Shown here one piece after another: positions 8,990 through 17,895 of a stretch of DNA of 64,000 bases. Location: contig JALHQH010000039.1 in assembly GCA_022842065.1 (NCBI GenBank), forward strand, positions 47,360 to 111,359, read 5' to 3'. The translations under genes were made by a program, and so were the position numbers. The stretch's first letter is position 1, and each line of letters opens with the position of its first letter. Under the pieces are notes generated by a model. The model saw only the letters and a list, made by a program, of their open reading frames with translations. It did no database searches and had not been told where the DNA came from. This DNA comes from Caldilineaceae bacterium. Lineage in GTDB: Bacteria; Chloroflexota; Anaerolineae; Caldilineales; Caldilineaceae.

Positions 8990-9033
8990 GTGATAAACGT
9001 TCGGGCAGTCAACCGTGGGGGCTTGAAGCTCAT

Positions 9034-10626
9034 ATGAAAGATTACTACGACGTTCTGGATATTCCGCTTAGTGCAACCCCAGAACAGATTAAGTCGCAAT
9101 ATCGACAGTTAGTCCGGATCTATCATCCTGATCGTTTTATGGACAAAACCGATAAGGTCTATGCCGAGGAGAAGTTGAAGGAGATCAACATCGCCTTCCA
9201 GGTCCTCTCTGGCGCTTTTGTCCGGGGTGAAACACCAGAAACGATGCCCGCCCCGCGGCCGGTTGCCTACCCACCTACGCTTGATTTTGGCACCATGCGT
9301 GTCGGCGAAAAAGGCATGCGCAGTGTGCAGATCGGCAACTTAGGGGGCGATGCCAAGAATCTTAACTTTGTTTATAGTGTTGAGCAGCCTTGGTTTAAAG
9401 TCTCTAAAGGCAAGCGGGTCTATGCGGATCGCCCTTTCCCACTCGACTTTCAAATTACGGTTGATACGAAACGGTTGGCTGCGCAACGCAACTATCAAGA
9501 ATGGCTTACCGTAGAGCTTGATGGTGTGCCTGTGCGCGTCCCGTTAGCCCTGACCGTGGCGGCACGACCGCGTGCGCTGCGCATCTCGCCCCGTTGGTTT
9601 TGGGGAGCACTCACTGCCGTCTTGCTGTTAGGCTTTCTGTTGGCGGCCCCGCTCCTTGGTTTGGATAAGTTAACGTTAGACCTTGCCAGCCCCGCGCTCT
9701 CGGCGCGACCGGCCTACGCGTTACATCCCAACGAAATGCTTTTTTCGGTACGGGAAAATGCGGCCTCTACACTTTACGTCGGTTTGGATAATGCAACGGT
9801 GGCCCCACGGCGGCTAGGGGTCGTGGGCAAACACGCGGTGGGTACGCAGCGCAGTCAACAGATTGCTTATCTCAGTGGCCCTATTGGCAATGAGCAACTT
9901 TACCTCTTTTCGCTAACAAACGGCGAAACCAAACAACTTACCCAAAGCCCCGAGCCCAAGTCGGCGTTAGCTTGGTCACCCGATGGCACGCACTTGGGCT
10001 ACTTAGTTGGTACCGATACCGCACAGCGGATTGGCATCTATGATGTACAACGTAACCAGGAACACTATCTGCCTGGTGAGGTCGCTGCTGGCGTTGGCAA
10101 CTTTGTGTGGGCGCCGGACAGCCAATCCTTGCTCTTTGATCTAGCGCAGAATGATGAACAACATGTGTACCGCATCAATGTCCAGGGTGATAAGTTACAA
10201 CAACTCACCAGCTTTGACAGCCGTGCCGGGGCCTGGTCGCCGGACGGTGGCCAGGTCGCCATTGCTGCGGCTGAGGGCCTATATCTGCTCAACAGTAATG
10301 GTGAGGGTTTGCGCCAACTAAATGAAACCGTGGCAACGAATGTCAAATGGTCTGCTGACGGTGCCTGGCTCGCTTATGCCACGGCCGCAACCGACGCCGG
10401 GCAAGGTGGTGCCCTCTGGCTGCTGGATGTTGCTGGTCGGCAACCAGAGCAGGTGGTTGACAACAGCCTTTGGCACCTGTGGAGCCCAACCGGGACCACG
10501 CTTGGCTATGTGACTGGCACCCTCAGTGGTGATGAACCGCTGCTCTATCTGTGGACAGTGACGCCAGGTGGCACCCCTAAACTTGTGGCCGAGGTCAGCG
10601 ACCCATTCTTTGCCTGGCCACAGTGA
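9034..10626 (+). CDS. J-domain / Ig-like / TolB-propeller membrane protein, paralogue 1
   Basis: A 530-residue fusion. Residues 1-60 are a DnaJ J-domain with the HPD motif at 31-33, the site that stimulates Hsp70 (DnaK). Residues about 78-178 look like an immunoglobulin-like beta domain (PPTLDFGTMRVGEKG start, typical of ASPM/Hydin-like modules). A single membrane helix lies at about 188-210, preceded by Arg residues, predicting the J-domain in the cytoplasm. The outer part has at least five PD40/TolB-like blades (WSPDGTHLGYL, WAPDSQSLLFDL, WSPDGGQVAIA, WSADGAWLAYA, WSPTGTTLGYV). This joins a cytoplasmic Hsp70 co-chaperone module to an external propeller. A paralogue follows at 10889. Confidence 0.85.
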   Translation: MKDYYDVLDIPLSATPEQIKSQYRQLVRIYHPDRFMDKTDKVYAEEKLKEINIAFQVLSGAFVRGETPETMPAPRPVAYPPTLDFGTMRVGEKGMRSVQIGNLGGDAKNLNFVYSVEQPWFKVSKGKRVYADRPFPLDFQITVDTKRLAAQRNYQEWLTVELDGVPVRVPLALTVAARPRALRISPRWFWGALTAVLLLGFLLAAPLLGLDKLTLDLASPALSARPAYALHPNEMLFSVRENAASTLYVGLDNATVAPRRLGVVGKHAVGTQRSQQIAYLSGPIGNEQLYLFSLTNGETKQLTQSPEPKSALAWSPDGTHLGYLVGTDTAQRIGIYDVQRNQEHYLPGEVAAGVGNFVWAPDSQSLLFDLAQNDEQHVYRINVQGDKLQQLTSFDSRAGAWSPDGGQVAIAAAEGLYLLNSNGEGLRQLNETVATNVKWSADGAWLAYATAATDAGQGGALWLLDVAGRQPEQVVDNSLWHLWSPTGTTLGYVTGTLSGDEPLLYLWTVTPGGTPKLVAEVSDPFFAWPQ

Positions 10627-10756
10627 GGTTGTTCGTGTAATTCATCTGGCGACCTGCACCCCTTTTATGCTTATAAGGTCGCTTTCTAGTGACTGAATTT
10701 GTGTAAGTATGCTATTGCTTTGGTTGATTCTGACAGCCAATTGTAACAAAATCTGA

Positions 10757-10785
10757 TTGACGTTACTTGCCCTATTGGGTGTATG
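10757..10785 (+). promoter_or_regulatory. Possible sigma-70-like promoter for the second J-domain gene
   Basis: TTGACG at 10757-10762 and TGTATG at 10780-10785 are separated by 17 bases, about 100 bases before the start codon. Only the -35 box is a close match, so this is tentative. Confidence 0.2.
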
Positions 10786-10888
10786 CTTTAAGCGGTGTCC
10801 ATGTCTTTGCACTCTATCTTCGCCTCCGCAAGTACACATGAACGTGACACGGTAAAGTATCTATCACTGCCCAGGTAAGGAAAGTAGC

Positions 10889-12511
10889 GTGGAGCAATAC
10901 TACCTTGAGCTTGATCTTGCGCCAACCGCCACACAAGAGCAGATCAAAAGCCAATACAAACAGTTGGTCCGTCTGCATCACCCCGACCGCTTTATAGATC
11001 CGGCGGAAAAGGTGGTTGCCGAAGAACGTCTAAAAGTAATCAACGAAGCCTATCGGATTTTGTCCAGTCGCGCGGTTGAAGGGCAACTCGTTAAGTTTCA
11101 ACAGCGCGAACTGGGGTTGGTTGTTCAACCTGCCATCCTTGACTTTGGTCTACTTACTCGCCGCCAGCGGACAACCCGTACGTTTCAGGTGCAGTTCGAG
11201 AAAGATGTCGAGGGCGTAGATTTTATCCCAAGCGAAGAGAATAGCTGGTTCCGCGTGGCGCGGGTCAGCCACCTCTATGGGACGGAACTTGGCTCACTCG
11301 AATTCGAGGTCGAAGTCGATACCACTGGCCTTGAGGCCAAAACCTATCAAGCTTGGATCGACATCTATCTGGATAGTACAATGTCGCGGATGCCCCTGAC
11401 TGTGGGCGTGACCGGGCGTAGCTGGTCCTTGCGCAGCCAACCCCGCGTTGCAACAGGGCTGGCAACGGTGCTACTGGCGCTATTAATACTGGTTGGTATT
11501 TTTGCGGTGACCAGCACACGTTCCTTTACTCAGCCACAAGCCCGTTCCGCCGCCGCAAGTGCTGACATGCAAACGGACCAACGGCTGCTCTTTACAATCC
11601 AAGAGCGAACGGGGCCTGCTATCTATACGGCCCAGGTAAATGGTACACAGGCTGTGCGTTATAATGTTGTGGGTAGCCAAGCGGCCGCCATTCAAGCGGG
11701 CCGCCAGATCGCTTATCTGGATCGCAATGACAGTACGGGGCAGCTTTATTTTGCCGACTTAAAGACCGGCAAATCGCTGCAATTGACGACTGATGCTGCC
11801 CCCAAATCACAACTGACCTGGTCGCCCGATGGTCGTCGGCTCGGCTATCTGGTCGGTACCGGCAAAGAGGCTAGAATCGGGATCTACGATTTCGAGCAGC
11901 AGGAGGAGTATCGCTTACCAGGCGCTGTGACCTCCGGGGTTGCCCATTTTGCCTGGTCACCTGATGGCAAAACATTGCTCTTTGATCTCTGGCAGGGTGA
12001 GGAGCGACGGGTCTATCGGATGGCGTGGCCCGATGGTGCATTGGAGCAACTGACTAACGTTGACAGTTGGTCGGCAACATGGTCACCTGATGGTAAACAG
12101 ATTCTGGTCGCCACTGCCACGGGTATCGAACGCTTTGACAGTGCTGGGCGGCAACGTCGCCAAATTAATACAGTCAGCGCTGAATGGGTAAGTTGGTCTG
12201 CGGATGGAGCCTGGATTGCCTATACAACGGTCGCCGACGACATAGCGAGCGTAGCGTTGTCGGCTGGTGCCACGACCACAACTGCTGCTGAGCGACAACT
12301 CTGGCTGATGCAGCATGATGGCACCGCAGCGCAACGAATTGGCACTGCCGTGCTCTGGTCTGCATGGAGCCCCGAAGGGGCAACACTGGGCTATGTCACC
12401 GGGAAGTTGAGCGGCATGGATCATTTGCTTTACCTGTGGGCATTGGCCCCGGGGGCTGCGCCCCAATTGGCCGCCGAAGTTAGTGAACCATTCTTTTCCT
12501 GGTTGCAGTAA
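10889..12511 (+). CDS. J-domain / Ig-like / TolB-propeller membrane protein, paralogue 2
   Basis: A 540-residue paralogue of the preceding gene with identical architecture: J-domain 1-60 with HPD (HHPDRF), Ig-like beta domain about 75-180, one membrane helix about 187-212 after a basic stretch, then PD40 blades (WSPDGRRLGYL, WSPDGKTLLFDL, WSPDGKQILVA, WSADGAWIAYT, WSPEGATLGYV). It differs mainly by a Thr/Ala-rich insertion near the fifth blade. The GTG start is supported by AAGGAAAG. The 262-base gap from paralogue 1 suggests separate promoters after duplication. Probable role: anchoring or activating DnaK at the membrane in response to something bound by the propeller; this is inference. Confidence 0.85.
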   Translation: MEQYYLELDLAPTATQEQIKSQYKQLVRLHHPDRFIDPAEKVVAEERLKVINEAYRILSSRAVEGQLVKFQQRELGLVVQPAILDFGLLTRRQRTTRTFQVQFEKDVEGVDFIPSEENSWFRVARVSHLYGTELGSLEFEVEVDTTGLEAKTYQAWIDIYLDSTMSRMPLTVGVTGRSWSLRSQPRVATGLATVLLALLILVGIFAVTSTRSFTQPQARSAAASADMQTDQRLLFTIQERTGPAIYTAQVNGTQAVRYNVVGSQAAAIQAGRQIAYLDRNDSTGQLYFADLKTGKSLQLTTDAAPKSQLTWSPDGRRLGYLVGTGKEARIGIYDFEQQEEYRLPGAVTSGVAHFAWSPDGKTLLFDLWQGEERRVYRMAWPDGALEQLTNVDSWSATWSPDGKQILVATATGIERFDSAGRQRRQINTVSAEWVSWSADGAWIAYTTVADDIASVALSAGATTTTAAERQLWLMQHDGTAAQRIGTAVLWSAWSPEGATLGYVTGKLSGMDHLLYLWALAPGAAPQLAAEVSEPFFSWLQ

Positions 12512-12549
12512 ACGACCCCTCCGTGAGCAGCTTAGTTTGGGAGCAACCC

Positions 12550-12615
12550 GTGTGCGTCGCACTGGTCAAGCGTTGTTTCGTTGACCTGATCTCATACGAC
12601 CAGTGCGACGCACAC
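12550..12615. repeat. 18-bp perfect stem hairpin after the J-domain genes
   Basis: GTGTGCGTCGCACTGGTC and its exact complement are separated by 30 bases. It is followed at 12657-12680 by a second hairpin, CCGTGAGC / GCTCACGG. Either could end transcription of the J-domain pair, but neither has a clear T-run, so a dispersed palindrome is also possible. Confidence 0.6.
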
Positions 12616-12656
12616 TAGTAGAAACTCGCCCCTACAAGTGAGATACTCCCGCCCAG

Positions 12657-12680
12657 CCGTGAGCCTTGACACGCTCACGG
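12657..12680 (+). terminator. Small hairpin before the solute-binding gene
   Basis: CCGTGAGC-CTTGACAC-GCTCACGG is an 8-bp perfect stem followed by GTAAATCTTT. It is terminator-like but lacks a continuous T tract. Confidence 0.35.
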
Positions 12681-12710
12681 GTAAATCTTTATCGCTGAAA
12701 CAACAAGGCT

Positions 12711-15449
12711 GTGGGTAATTCTACCGTGACTTTGCGTGGTGACAGGCTTGCTTTGCCCAAGAGATATATCAGCCGACTGATACGTCTTTTCTTGCTCTGT
12801 TCGCTGTTGATCTGGCTGACCTTGGTTGCTGGTTTACCGCTGCGCGCATTCCCCGCGGCGCAACCCACACCGCCGGCCACGCCGCAATTACTTCAGGCCA
12901 CACCGCCGCCGCAGCGCACGCCGGCCACGATTCAACGGATCCGCAACCGCGGAAATCTGTTGATTGTGGGGACGCTGTACGATTACAAACCCTTTGGCTT
13001 TTTGAATGAAGCAGGCGTCGTGGCCGGTTTTGATGTGGACCTGGCGCGGGCGCTGGCCGAACAATGGGGAATTGAGGTGCAATTTGTGCCGGTCACCCCA
13101 TCTACGCGTCTCCAAAGCCTGATGGCTGGGCAGGTCGATCTGGTGGCTGCTGCTTTGCCCCATACCAGCGCGGGTGAGGCAACCATTGACTTTAGTAGCA
13201 GTTATTTTACTGATCGTCCTGCCCTCTTGCTCCGCGCCGATGGCCCGGTTTCGCTGAATGCGCTGGCCGGCCGTGTCGTTGCCGCCATTCAGGGTGACAG
13301 CGCCCTTGCCCAACTACAACTAATGCTTGCCGAGAGTGAGACTGCGCTCACCGTACTCCCTTTTCAGGAATACGCGCAGGCCTTGCTGGCCTTGCGCGCC
13401 GGGCAGGCTGACGCGCTCTTGGGCCATAGTGTGCATTTAGCGCAAGTGGCACAGGAAAATCTCGGCGTCAGCCTGATTCTACCGATTGACGGCAGTAACA
13501 CCTTTGCGCTGGGTGTTGCGCCGGGCGATGCCCATTTTCGCGCGCTAGTTGATGCCACTTTGCAAACCTTGCAGGAGAATGGCAGCTATGCCACCATCTA
13601 TGCTAAATGGTTTCCCGGTCGCGCCCTGCCCCAATTGGCCACGCTGCCGGGTGAATGGCCTTATACCCTGGCCAACTTACCCGCTACGATTGCGCGCCCC
13701 ACCCCTTCCCGGCTAACCCAACTGCGGGCGCGCGGTCAACTGGTGGTGGGGGTACCCGTTGATCTGCCTCCTTTTGGTGTTGTTGCACCTTCGGGCGCGA
13801 CCAGTGGCTTTGACGTGGCAATTGCCCAGGAATTTGCACAACGCTGGTTGGGTGATGCGACTGCACTGCAACTGGTGCGGGTTAGTGCCGATACGGCGCT
13901 GCCGTTGTTGCAAGCCGGCCAGATCGATCTGGCCATCGCGGCCCTGCCCCATACATGGGCGACTGAAGCTGAAATTGACTTTAGTCTCACTTACTTTGTC
14001 GATACGCAGCGACTATTGGTGCGCACTGATCGGCTGATCACCCAACCAACTGACTTGCTCAATAAGACAATTGCCACGGTGGCCGGAGCTGATGGGTTGC
14101 CGCTTATCGCCACCCGTTTGGCTGCAATTGGCCTGGGGCAGGTAGACCTTTTACCCTTTCAAGAATATCGCTCGGCCGAGCAGGCACTGGTGGCGGGCCA
14201 AGTCGATGCCTTGATCGGGAGTACCGTTGTCTTTTCCACGGCGATCCAGAGCAATGTCAATTTGCAGATGTTGCCGGTTGTCATCGACCGTCAGCCCTAT
14301 GCGATTGGCGTCGGTCAATTTGATGATGAGCTGCGTGATCTAGTTAATATCACCTTGCAGGCAATGCAGACCGATGGCACCTATGCCGCTATTTATCAGC
14401 GCTGGTTTGTTGATGAGCCGTACCGCCTGACGACCTGGAGTGACACCGCGCCCGCGTTGGCCGCCGCATCCCAAATGCTGCCTACGCAACCGGCTGCCAC
14501 GGCGCTTACTGTGACCGGCGCGCTAACCGGTAGCGAGGGGCTCAGTGAGACGCGCCTTGTCGCGGTTGAAACCAGCGTCGTGGCCACTGCAACTGTTTCT
14601 GCTGTGGGTGCCACAACGCAACGCACGATCTTGGTACCCACGGCAACCCCAGCCACCTTGGCGGCGCAAAGCAACGTGGCAAGTTTGACGCCAACCGTGA
14701 CATTGACCAGCGTCACGACTGGCGCTTCTACGCTTATGTCTACCATCACGCCCACTGGGACGACGAGCCCACGGGTTACGCTGCGGACCGCGCTATCGAC
14801 GACCAGTGGGGTGACACCCACCAACCAACTGACCGCGACCCTGACCCCAACCAGCAGCACCGATCTACCCCTGGTGACTACGCCGCGCCCTGTTACATCG
14901 CCGCCAACCGCAACCCAACAGCCTGTAGCAAGGGCAACCACAACTGTAACGCCAACGCGGCCGACCACGGTCACGGTGCTCAGCACCCTCAATCTGAATG
15001 CGCGTACCCGACCAGAGGCGGCGGCCCCGATTTTGATGGTGCTGCCGGGCGATACCCAGTGGCCGGTGGTCGATGTGACTGCTGATGGCGCGTGGGTACG
15101 GCTACGGCTGTCGAATGGCTTGCAGGGGTGGGTCCTGCGTACGCTCTTAGTCGAGGCGGCTGCCTTTCCCACCCCCAGCGTACCGTTGGCGACCCCAATC
15201 CCAACCGCAACCACAACCCCCGTCATCTTATTGCTTGCGACCCCTTCTGGGGTGCCTAGCCCCGTTGCCACTGATGGTAGCACGCGTCACCGCATTGCGG
15301 CGACCGATACATTGGCAACGATTGCCCAACAATATTATGGGCAACAGAGCTTGTGGACGCTCATTTATCAGACCAACCTTGAATTGATCGGCGCTGATCC
15401 CAATGCCATTCCCGTCGGTGTCGAGCTGATCATCCCGCCGCGCCCTTAG
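12711..15449 (+). CDS. Exported protein with two solute-binding domains, SH3 and LysM
   Basis: A 912-residue protein. A hydrophobic signal segment lies at about 26-48. Two SBP_bac_3-type domains follow, about 80-305 and 335-565, each beginning with the RGNLLIVGT / RGQLVVGVP pattern and containing FDVDLARALAEQW / FDVAIAQEFAQRW; they are internal repeats. A Thr-rich linker (about 590-755) precedes a bacterial SH3 domain (about 755-815, NARTRPEAAAPI and GWVLRTL). A second Pro/Thr linker leads to a C-terminal LysM domain (about 858-912). No ABC permease or ATPase is adjacent. LysM and SH3 suggest attachment to peptidoglycan, so it may be a sensor or scavenger. The start is GTG at 12711; GTG 12726 is possible. 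Confidence 0.8.
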   Translation: MGNSTVTLRGDRLALPKRYISRLIRLFLLCSLLIWLTLVAGLPLRAFPAAQPTPPATPQLLQATPPPQRTPATIQRIRNRGNLLIVGTLYDYKPFGFLNEAGVVAGFDVDLARALAEQWGIEVQFVPVTPSTRLQSLMAGQVDLVAAALPHTSAGEATIDFSSSYFTDRPALLLRADGPVSLNALAGRVVAAIQGDSALAQLQLMLAESETALTVLPFQEYAQALLALRAGQADALLGHSVHLAQVAQENLGVSLILPIDGSNTFALGVAPGDAHFRALVDATLQTLQENGSYATIYAKWFPGRALPQLATLPGEWPYTLANLPATIARPTPSRLTQLRARGQLVVGVPVDLPPFGVVAPSGATSGFDVAIAQEFAQRWLGDATALQLVRVSADTALPLLQAGQIDLAIAALPHTWATEAEIDFSLTYFVDTQRLLVRTDRLITQPTDLLNKTIATVAGADGLPLIATRLAAIGLGQVDLLPFQEYRSAEQALVAGQVDALIGSTVVFSTAIQSNVNLQMLPVVIDRQPYAIGVGQFDDELRDLVNITLQAMQTDGTYAAIYQRWFVDEPYRLTTWSDTAPALAAASQMLPTQPAATALTVTGALTGSEGLSETRLVAVETSVVATATVSAVGATTQRTILVPTATPATLAAQSNVASLTPTVTLTSVTTGASTLMSTITPTGTTSPRVTLRTALSTTSGVTPTNQLTATLTPTSSTDLPLVTTPRPVTSPPTATQQPVARATTTVTPTRPTTVTVLSTLNLNARTRPEAAAPILMVLPGDTQWPVVDVTADGAWVRLRLSNGLQGWVLRTLLVEAAAFPTPSVPLATPIPTATTTPVILLLATPSGVPSPVATDGSTRHRIAATDTLATIAQQYYGQQSLWTLIYQTNLELIGADPNAIPVGVELIIPPRP

Positions 15450-15471
15450 GCCACTTCACAAAATTTAAGTT

Positions 15472-15527
15472 ATCCACGAAGACACACGAAGGCTTTTCTT
15501 TGTGAAAATTCGTGTGTCTTCGTGGAT
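15472..15527. terminator. Perfect 19-bp inverted repeat between convergent genes
   Basis: ATCCACGAAGACACACGAA at 15472-15490 pairs exactly with 15509-15527 across an 18-base loop. It lies between the ends of the solute-binding gene (+) and mazG (-), so it can serve both strands as a terminator. The sequence style (CGAAGACACACGAA) is that of a widespread palindromic intergenic repeat. Confidence 0.65.
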
Positions 15528-15594
15528 GGCTTACAGCCCACTTCATGAAAATTATTTGTTTGAAATGGCCTTAGCGGTAGCCGGCACAGTCATG

Positions 15595-16626
15595 TTATGG
15601 CTGAGCGGCAAAGTGGACGCTATAACGCCGCAAGGCATCTTCTGGGTTGAGTGCTGCTTGATCGGCCAGGGCAACAATGGCCCACAGCGCCGCACCCAGC
15701 GTCGCTTCATCCAATTTTTGCGCGTTCAATGTTTGCCCCGCCAGGGTCAGGGTAACGTTGTCGGCAAGTGTGGTGCGGTCAAGTAAGGCCGCCTTTGCCG
15801 CTTTGGATTGCAGGGCGCGCGCCCGTTCCAGCGCGGGGAGTGCTGCTGGTACGCCAGCCAGGGGATGGGGGGTAACCTGCCCTTTGGCTGCCTTCTCCTG
15901 TGCTTTAATGGCATCCCAATTGGCCACTACATTGGGAATACCATCGACGACAGTATCGCTAAAGACATGGGGGTGGCGACGAATTAGCTTGGTGACAATA
16001 CTGTGCATTGCCGCGGCCATCTGAAAGCGGCCGCCATCAATGGCGATCTGTACGATTAGCACGCCGGCCATAAAGAGATCGCCCAACTCTTCGGCAATGT
16101 GGGCACCGTTATCAAACGTTGCACTGTCAAGGTCAATTGCTTCCAGCACTTCGGCACATTCACCCAACAGATCGTGACACATCGACGGTAAGGTCTGCGC
16201 ACGGTCCCAAGGGCAGCCTTCCGGCGCACGTAGATGGGCGACAATCGCTTGCAAGGCGCTAAAGCTGCTACCGGCGACCAGCGGTGGGACAACCAACGCG
16301 ATCCCTGCTGCCGGCTGGGCCAAGGTGCTCAACGCATGCAGGGGTACCGTTACCGTTGGCGCGCCCTCTTCACTGCTGGTGCTGGCGATCGTGATTTGAT
16401 GATCCTGGCCATAGGCATTGGCAAGCGTCTGTTGGAGCCGTTGATAGTCGGCAGCTATCGCCTGACCGCTAACTAACAAGGGTAGCGTTACTTCAACAAT
16501 GGGGTGATATTGCTGTAACAACTTGTGCAGCGGTAGCCACTGATAGCCCTCCTCAACCGCTAGCCCGGCGGCCGTCAACAGCGGGTGCCAGAATGGCGGT
16601 AGTAGTGATTGGTCTTCGCCTGACAT
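15595..16626 (-). CDS. MazG-type nucleoside triphosphate pyrophosphohydrolase
   Basis: Protein of 343 residues. The MazG domain occupies about 125-260: HLRAPEGCPWDRAQT opens the domain, GECAEVLEAID and HIAEELGDLF supply the acidic Mg2+-binding residues (ExxE and EExxD). It hydrolyses nucleoside triphosphates to monophosphates in house-cleaning or stress control. An N-terminal region (1-120) is not MazG. It may be a degenerate partner domain where other MazG proteins carry a tetrapyrrole methylase, but I cannot identify it. The C-terminus (270-343) is likewise unassigned. An AAAGAAAAGAG stretch precedes the ATG. Confidence 0.85.
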   Translation of the reverse strand: MSGEDQSLLPPFWHPLLTAAGLAVEEGYQWLPLHKLLQQYHPIVEVTLPLLVSGQAIAADYQRLQQTLANAYGQDHQITIASTSSEEGAPTVTVPLHALSTLAQPAAGIALVVPPLVAGSSFSALQAIVAHLRAPEGCPWDRAQTLPSMCHDLLGECAEVLEAIDLDSATFDNGAHIAEELGDLFMAGVLIVQIAIDGGRFQMAAAMHSIVTKLIRRHPHVFSDTVVDGIPNVVANWDAIKAQEKAAKGQVTPHPLAGVPAALPALERARALQSKAAKAALLDRTTLADNVTLTLAGQTLNAQKLDEATLGAALWAIVALADQAALNPEDALRRYSVHFAAQP

Positions 16627-16842
16627 GGTGCGCTCTTTTCTTTGCGTGTAAGTTAACCGTGGCCCACAACTTCACCACGCCCTGAGTCTATCACCGGCAC
16701 AAACGATCATAAAATCAGCGATTTACCGAATATCCAACTTTACGATCAGTTGTGATATAATGGCGTGAAGTTTGTGCTGAAAAGCAGTTTTTAACGGGTC
16801 TTTATGATCAAAGTGTCTTTACCATAAGGGAGAGATTGGGCC

Positions 16843-16956
16843 ATGAATCGCAAGAAGTATACTCGTAACGAAAAGATCTTTTATGCCCTAAGCCTGTTGA
16901 TTATTTTTAGTATGCTTGTGGGCATGATTGCTGTTGCTGTAACCCCACCGTTGTGA
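16843..16956 (+). CDS. Small single-pass membrane protein (37 aa)
   Basis: A 37-residue open frame: basic N-terminus (MNRKKYTRNEK) followed by one hydrophobic helix of about 22 residues and the tail VTPPL. It is preceded by AAGGGAGAG at a good distance from the ATG and begins 19 bases before the EamA transporter gene on the same strand. The strong ribosome site, basic-then-hydrophobic layout and tight spacing support a real gene. The function is unknown. Confidence 0.6.
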   Translation: MNRKKYTRNEKIFYALSLLIIFSMLVGMIAVAVTPPL

Positions 16957-16975
16957 TCACCATCGTTACGGCGTA

Positions 16976-17830
16976 GTGAATTCGACTGAGCGGCAGGGAT
17001 TGCTCTATGTTGCCATTGCTGCGCTCTTTTTAAGCCTGAGTCCAGTTTTGGTACGGTGGGCTGCCGTAAGTCTCTCTGCCTATGAAATTGCTGCCGGTCG
17101 TCTATTGACTGCCGGCTTTATTGTATTGGGGCTGGCGCTTAGTCGGCGGCAAGCCCTCCCTTATGGGCAAGCTAGCCGGCGCTTTCTCTATTTTGGGCTG
17201 GTGACCGCGCTCCATTTTGCGTTCTACATTGCTTCGCTCGAATATACGACGATCGCGCATAGTTTAGCGATCGTCTATACAGCCCCCATTTTTGTCGCCC
17301 TCTTTTCGCATTTTTTTCTACAAGAAGGGCTGGCCGGGCGTAAGTGGGTTGGCGTGCTGGTGGCAGTCATCGGTGTGGCCATCCTGGCCGGGTTTGAGCC
17401 GGCCCTTGATCGGCGTATGCTCTTTGGCGATCTGCTGGCGCTGGGCAGTGCGATCTGCTTTGGCCTTTATAGCGTGGCCGGCCGCGGCGAGCGCCATCGG
17501 TTTGACCTCTTTGCTTATGCTGGTACGGTTTATACCTTAGGTGGACTTTGGTTGTTGCCTGCGGCCTGGGCCACCTTTTCGCCCGCTGGTTATACCTGGC
17601 CGGCCATTGCCAGTGTAGTGGCCTTGGGCGTGTTTCCTTTGGCCATGGGCCACACCCTCTACAACGCGGCTTTGCGCCGCACCAACGCCACGCTAGTCAA
17701 CCTGGTGGCGACCCAAGAAATCACTGGCGGGATTATTCTTGGTATCCTATTCTTGCAAGAGATCCCCAGTCTAAACAGTATCATCGGCGTGCTGGTGACG
17801 CTGTTGGGCATTGTCCTGGTGCTGATTTAA
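16976..17830 (+). CDS. EamA/DMT-family transporter
   Basis: Integral membrane protein of 284 residues with ten hydrophobic helices arranged as two EamA repeats (about 10-135 and 150-284). It belongs to the drug/metabolite transporter superfamily of metabolite exporters; the substrate cannot be predicted. The start is GTG, 19 bases after the small membrane protein. lysA follows after 65 bases, so export of an amino acid related to lysine is conceivable but unproven. Confidence 0.85.
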   Translation: MNSTERQGLLYVAIAALFLSLSPVLVRWAAVSLSAYEIAAGRLLTAGFIVLGLALSRRQALPYGQASRRFLYFGLVTALHFAFYIASLEYTTIAHSLAIVYTAPIFVALFSHFFLQEGLAGRKWVGVLVAVIGVAILAGFEPALDRRMLFGDLLALGSAICFGLYSVAGRGERHRFDLFAYAGTVYTLGGLWLLPAAWATFSPAGYTWPAIASVVALGVFPLAMGHTLYNAALRRTNATLVNLVATQEITGGIILGILFLQEIPSLNSIIGVLVTLLGIVLVLI

Positions 17831-17895
17831 TCAACGATACACTGGGGCATGATCAAGATTCATTTTCACATCATCGCAAAAGGAGTTCTGCGCCC

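Noticed and set aside
14396..15283. 295-residue antisense protein opposite the solute-binding gene
   Set aside because: Val/Thr-rich composition mirrors the Thr/Pro linkers on the coding strand; no family resemblance or ribosome site.
17548..17895. N-terminal extension of diaminopimelate decarboxylase
   Set aside because: The extension overlaps the EamA gene in another frame, has no lysA similarity, and a good ribosome site marks the TTG at 17896.
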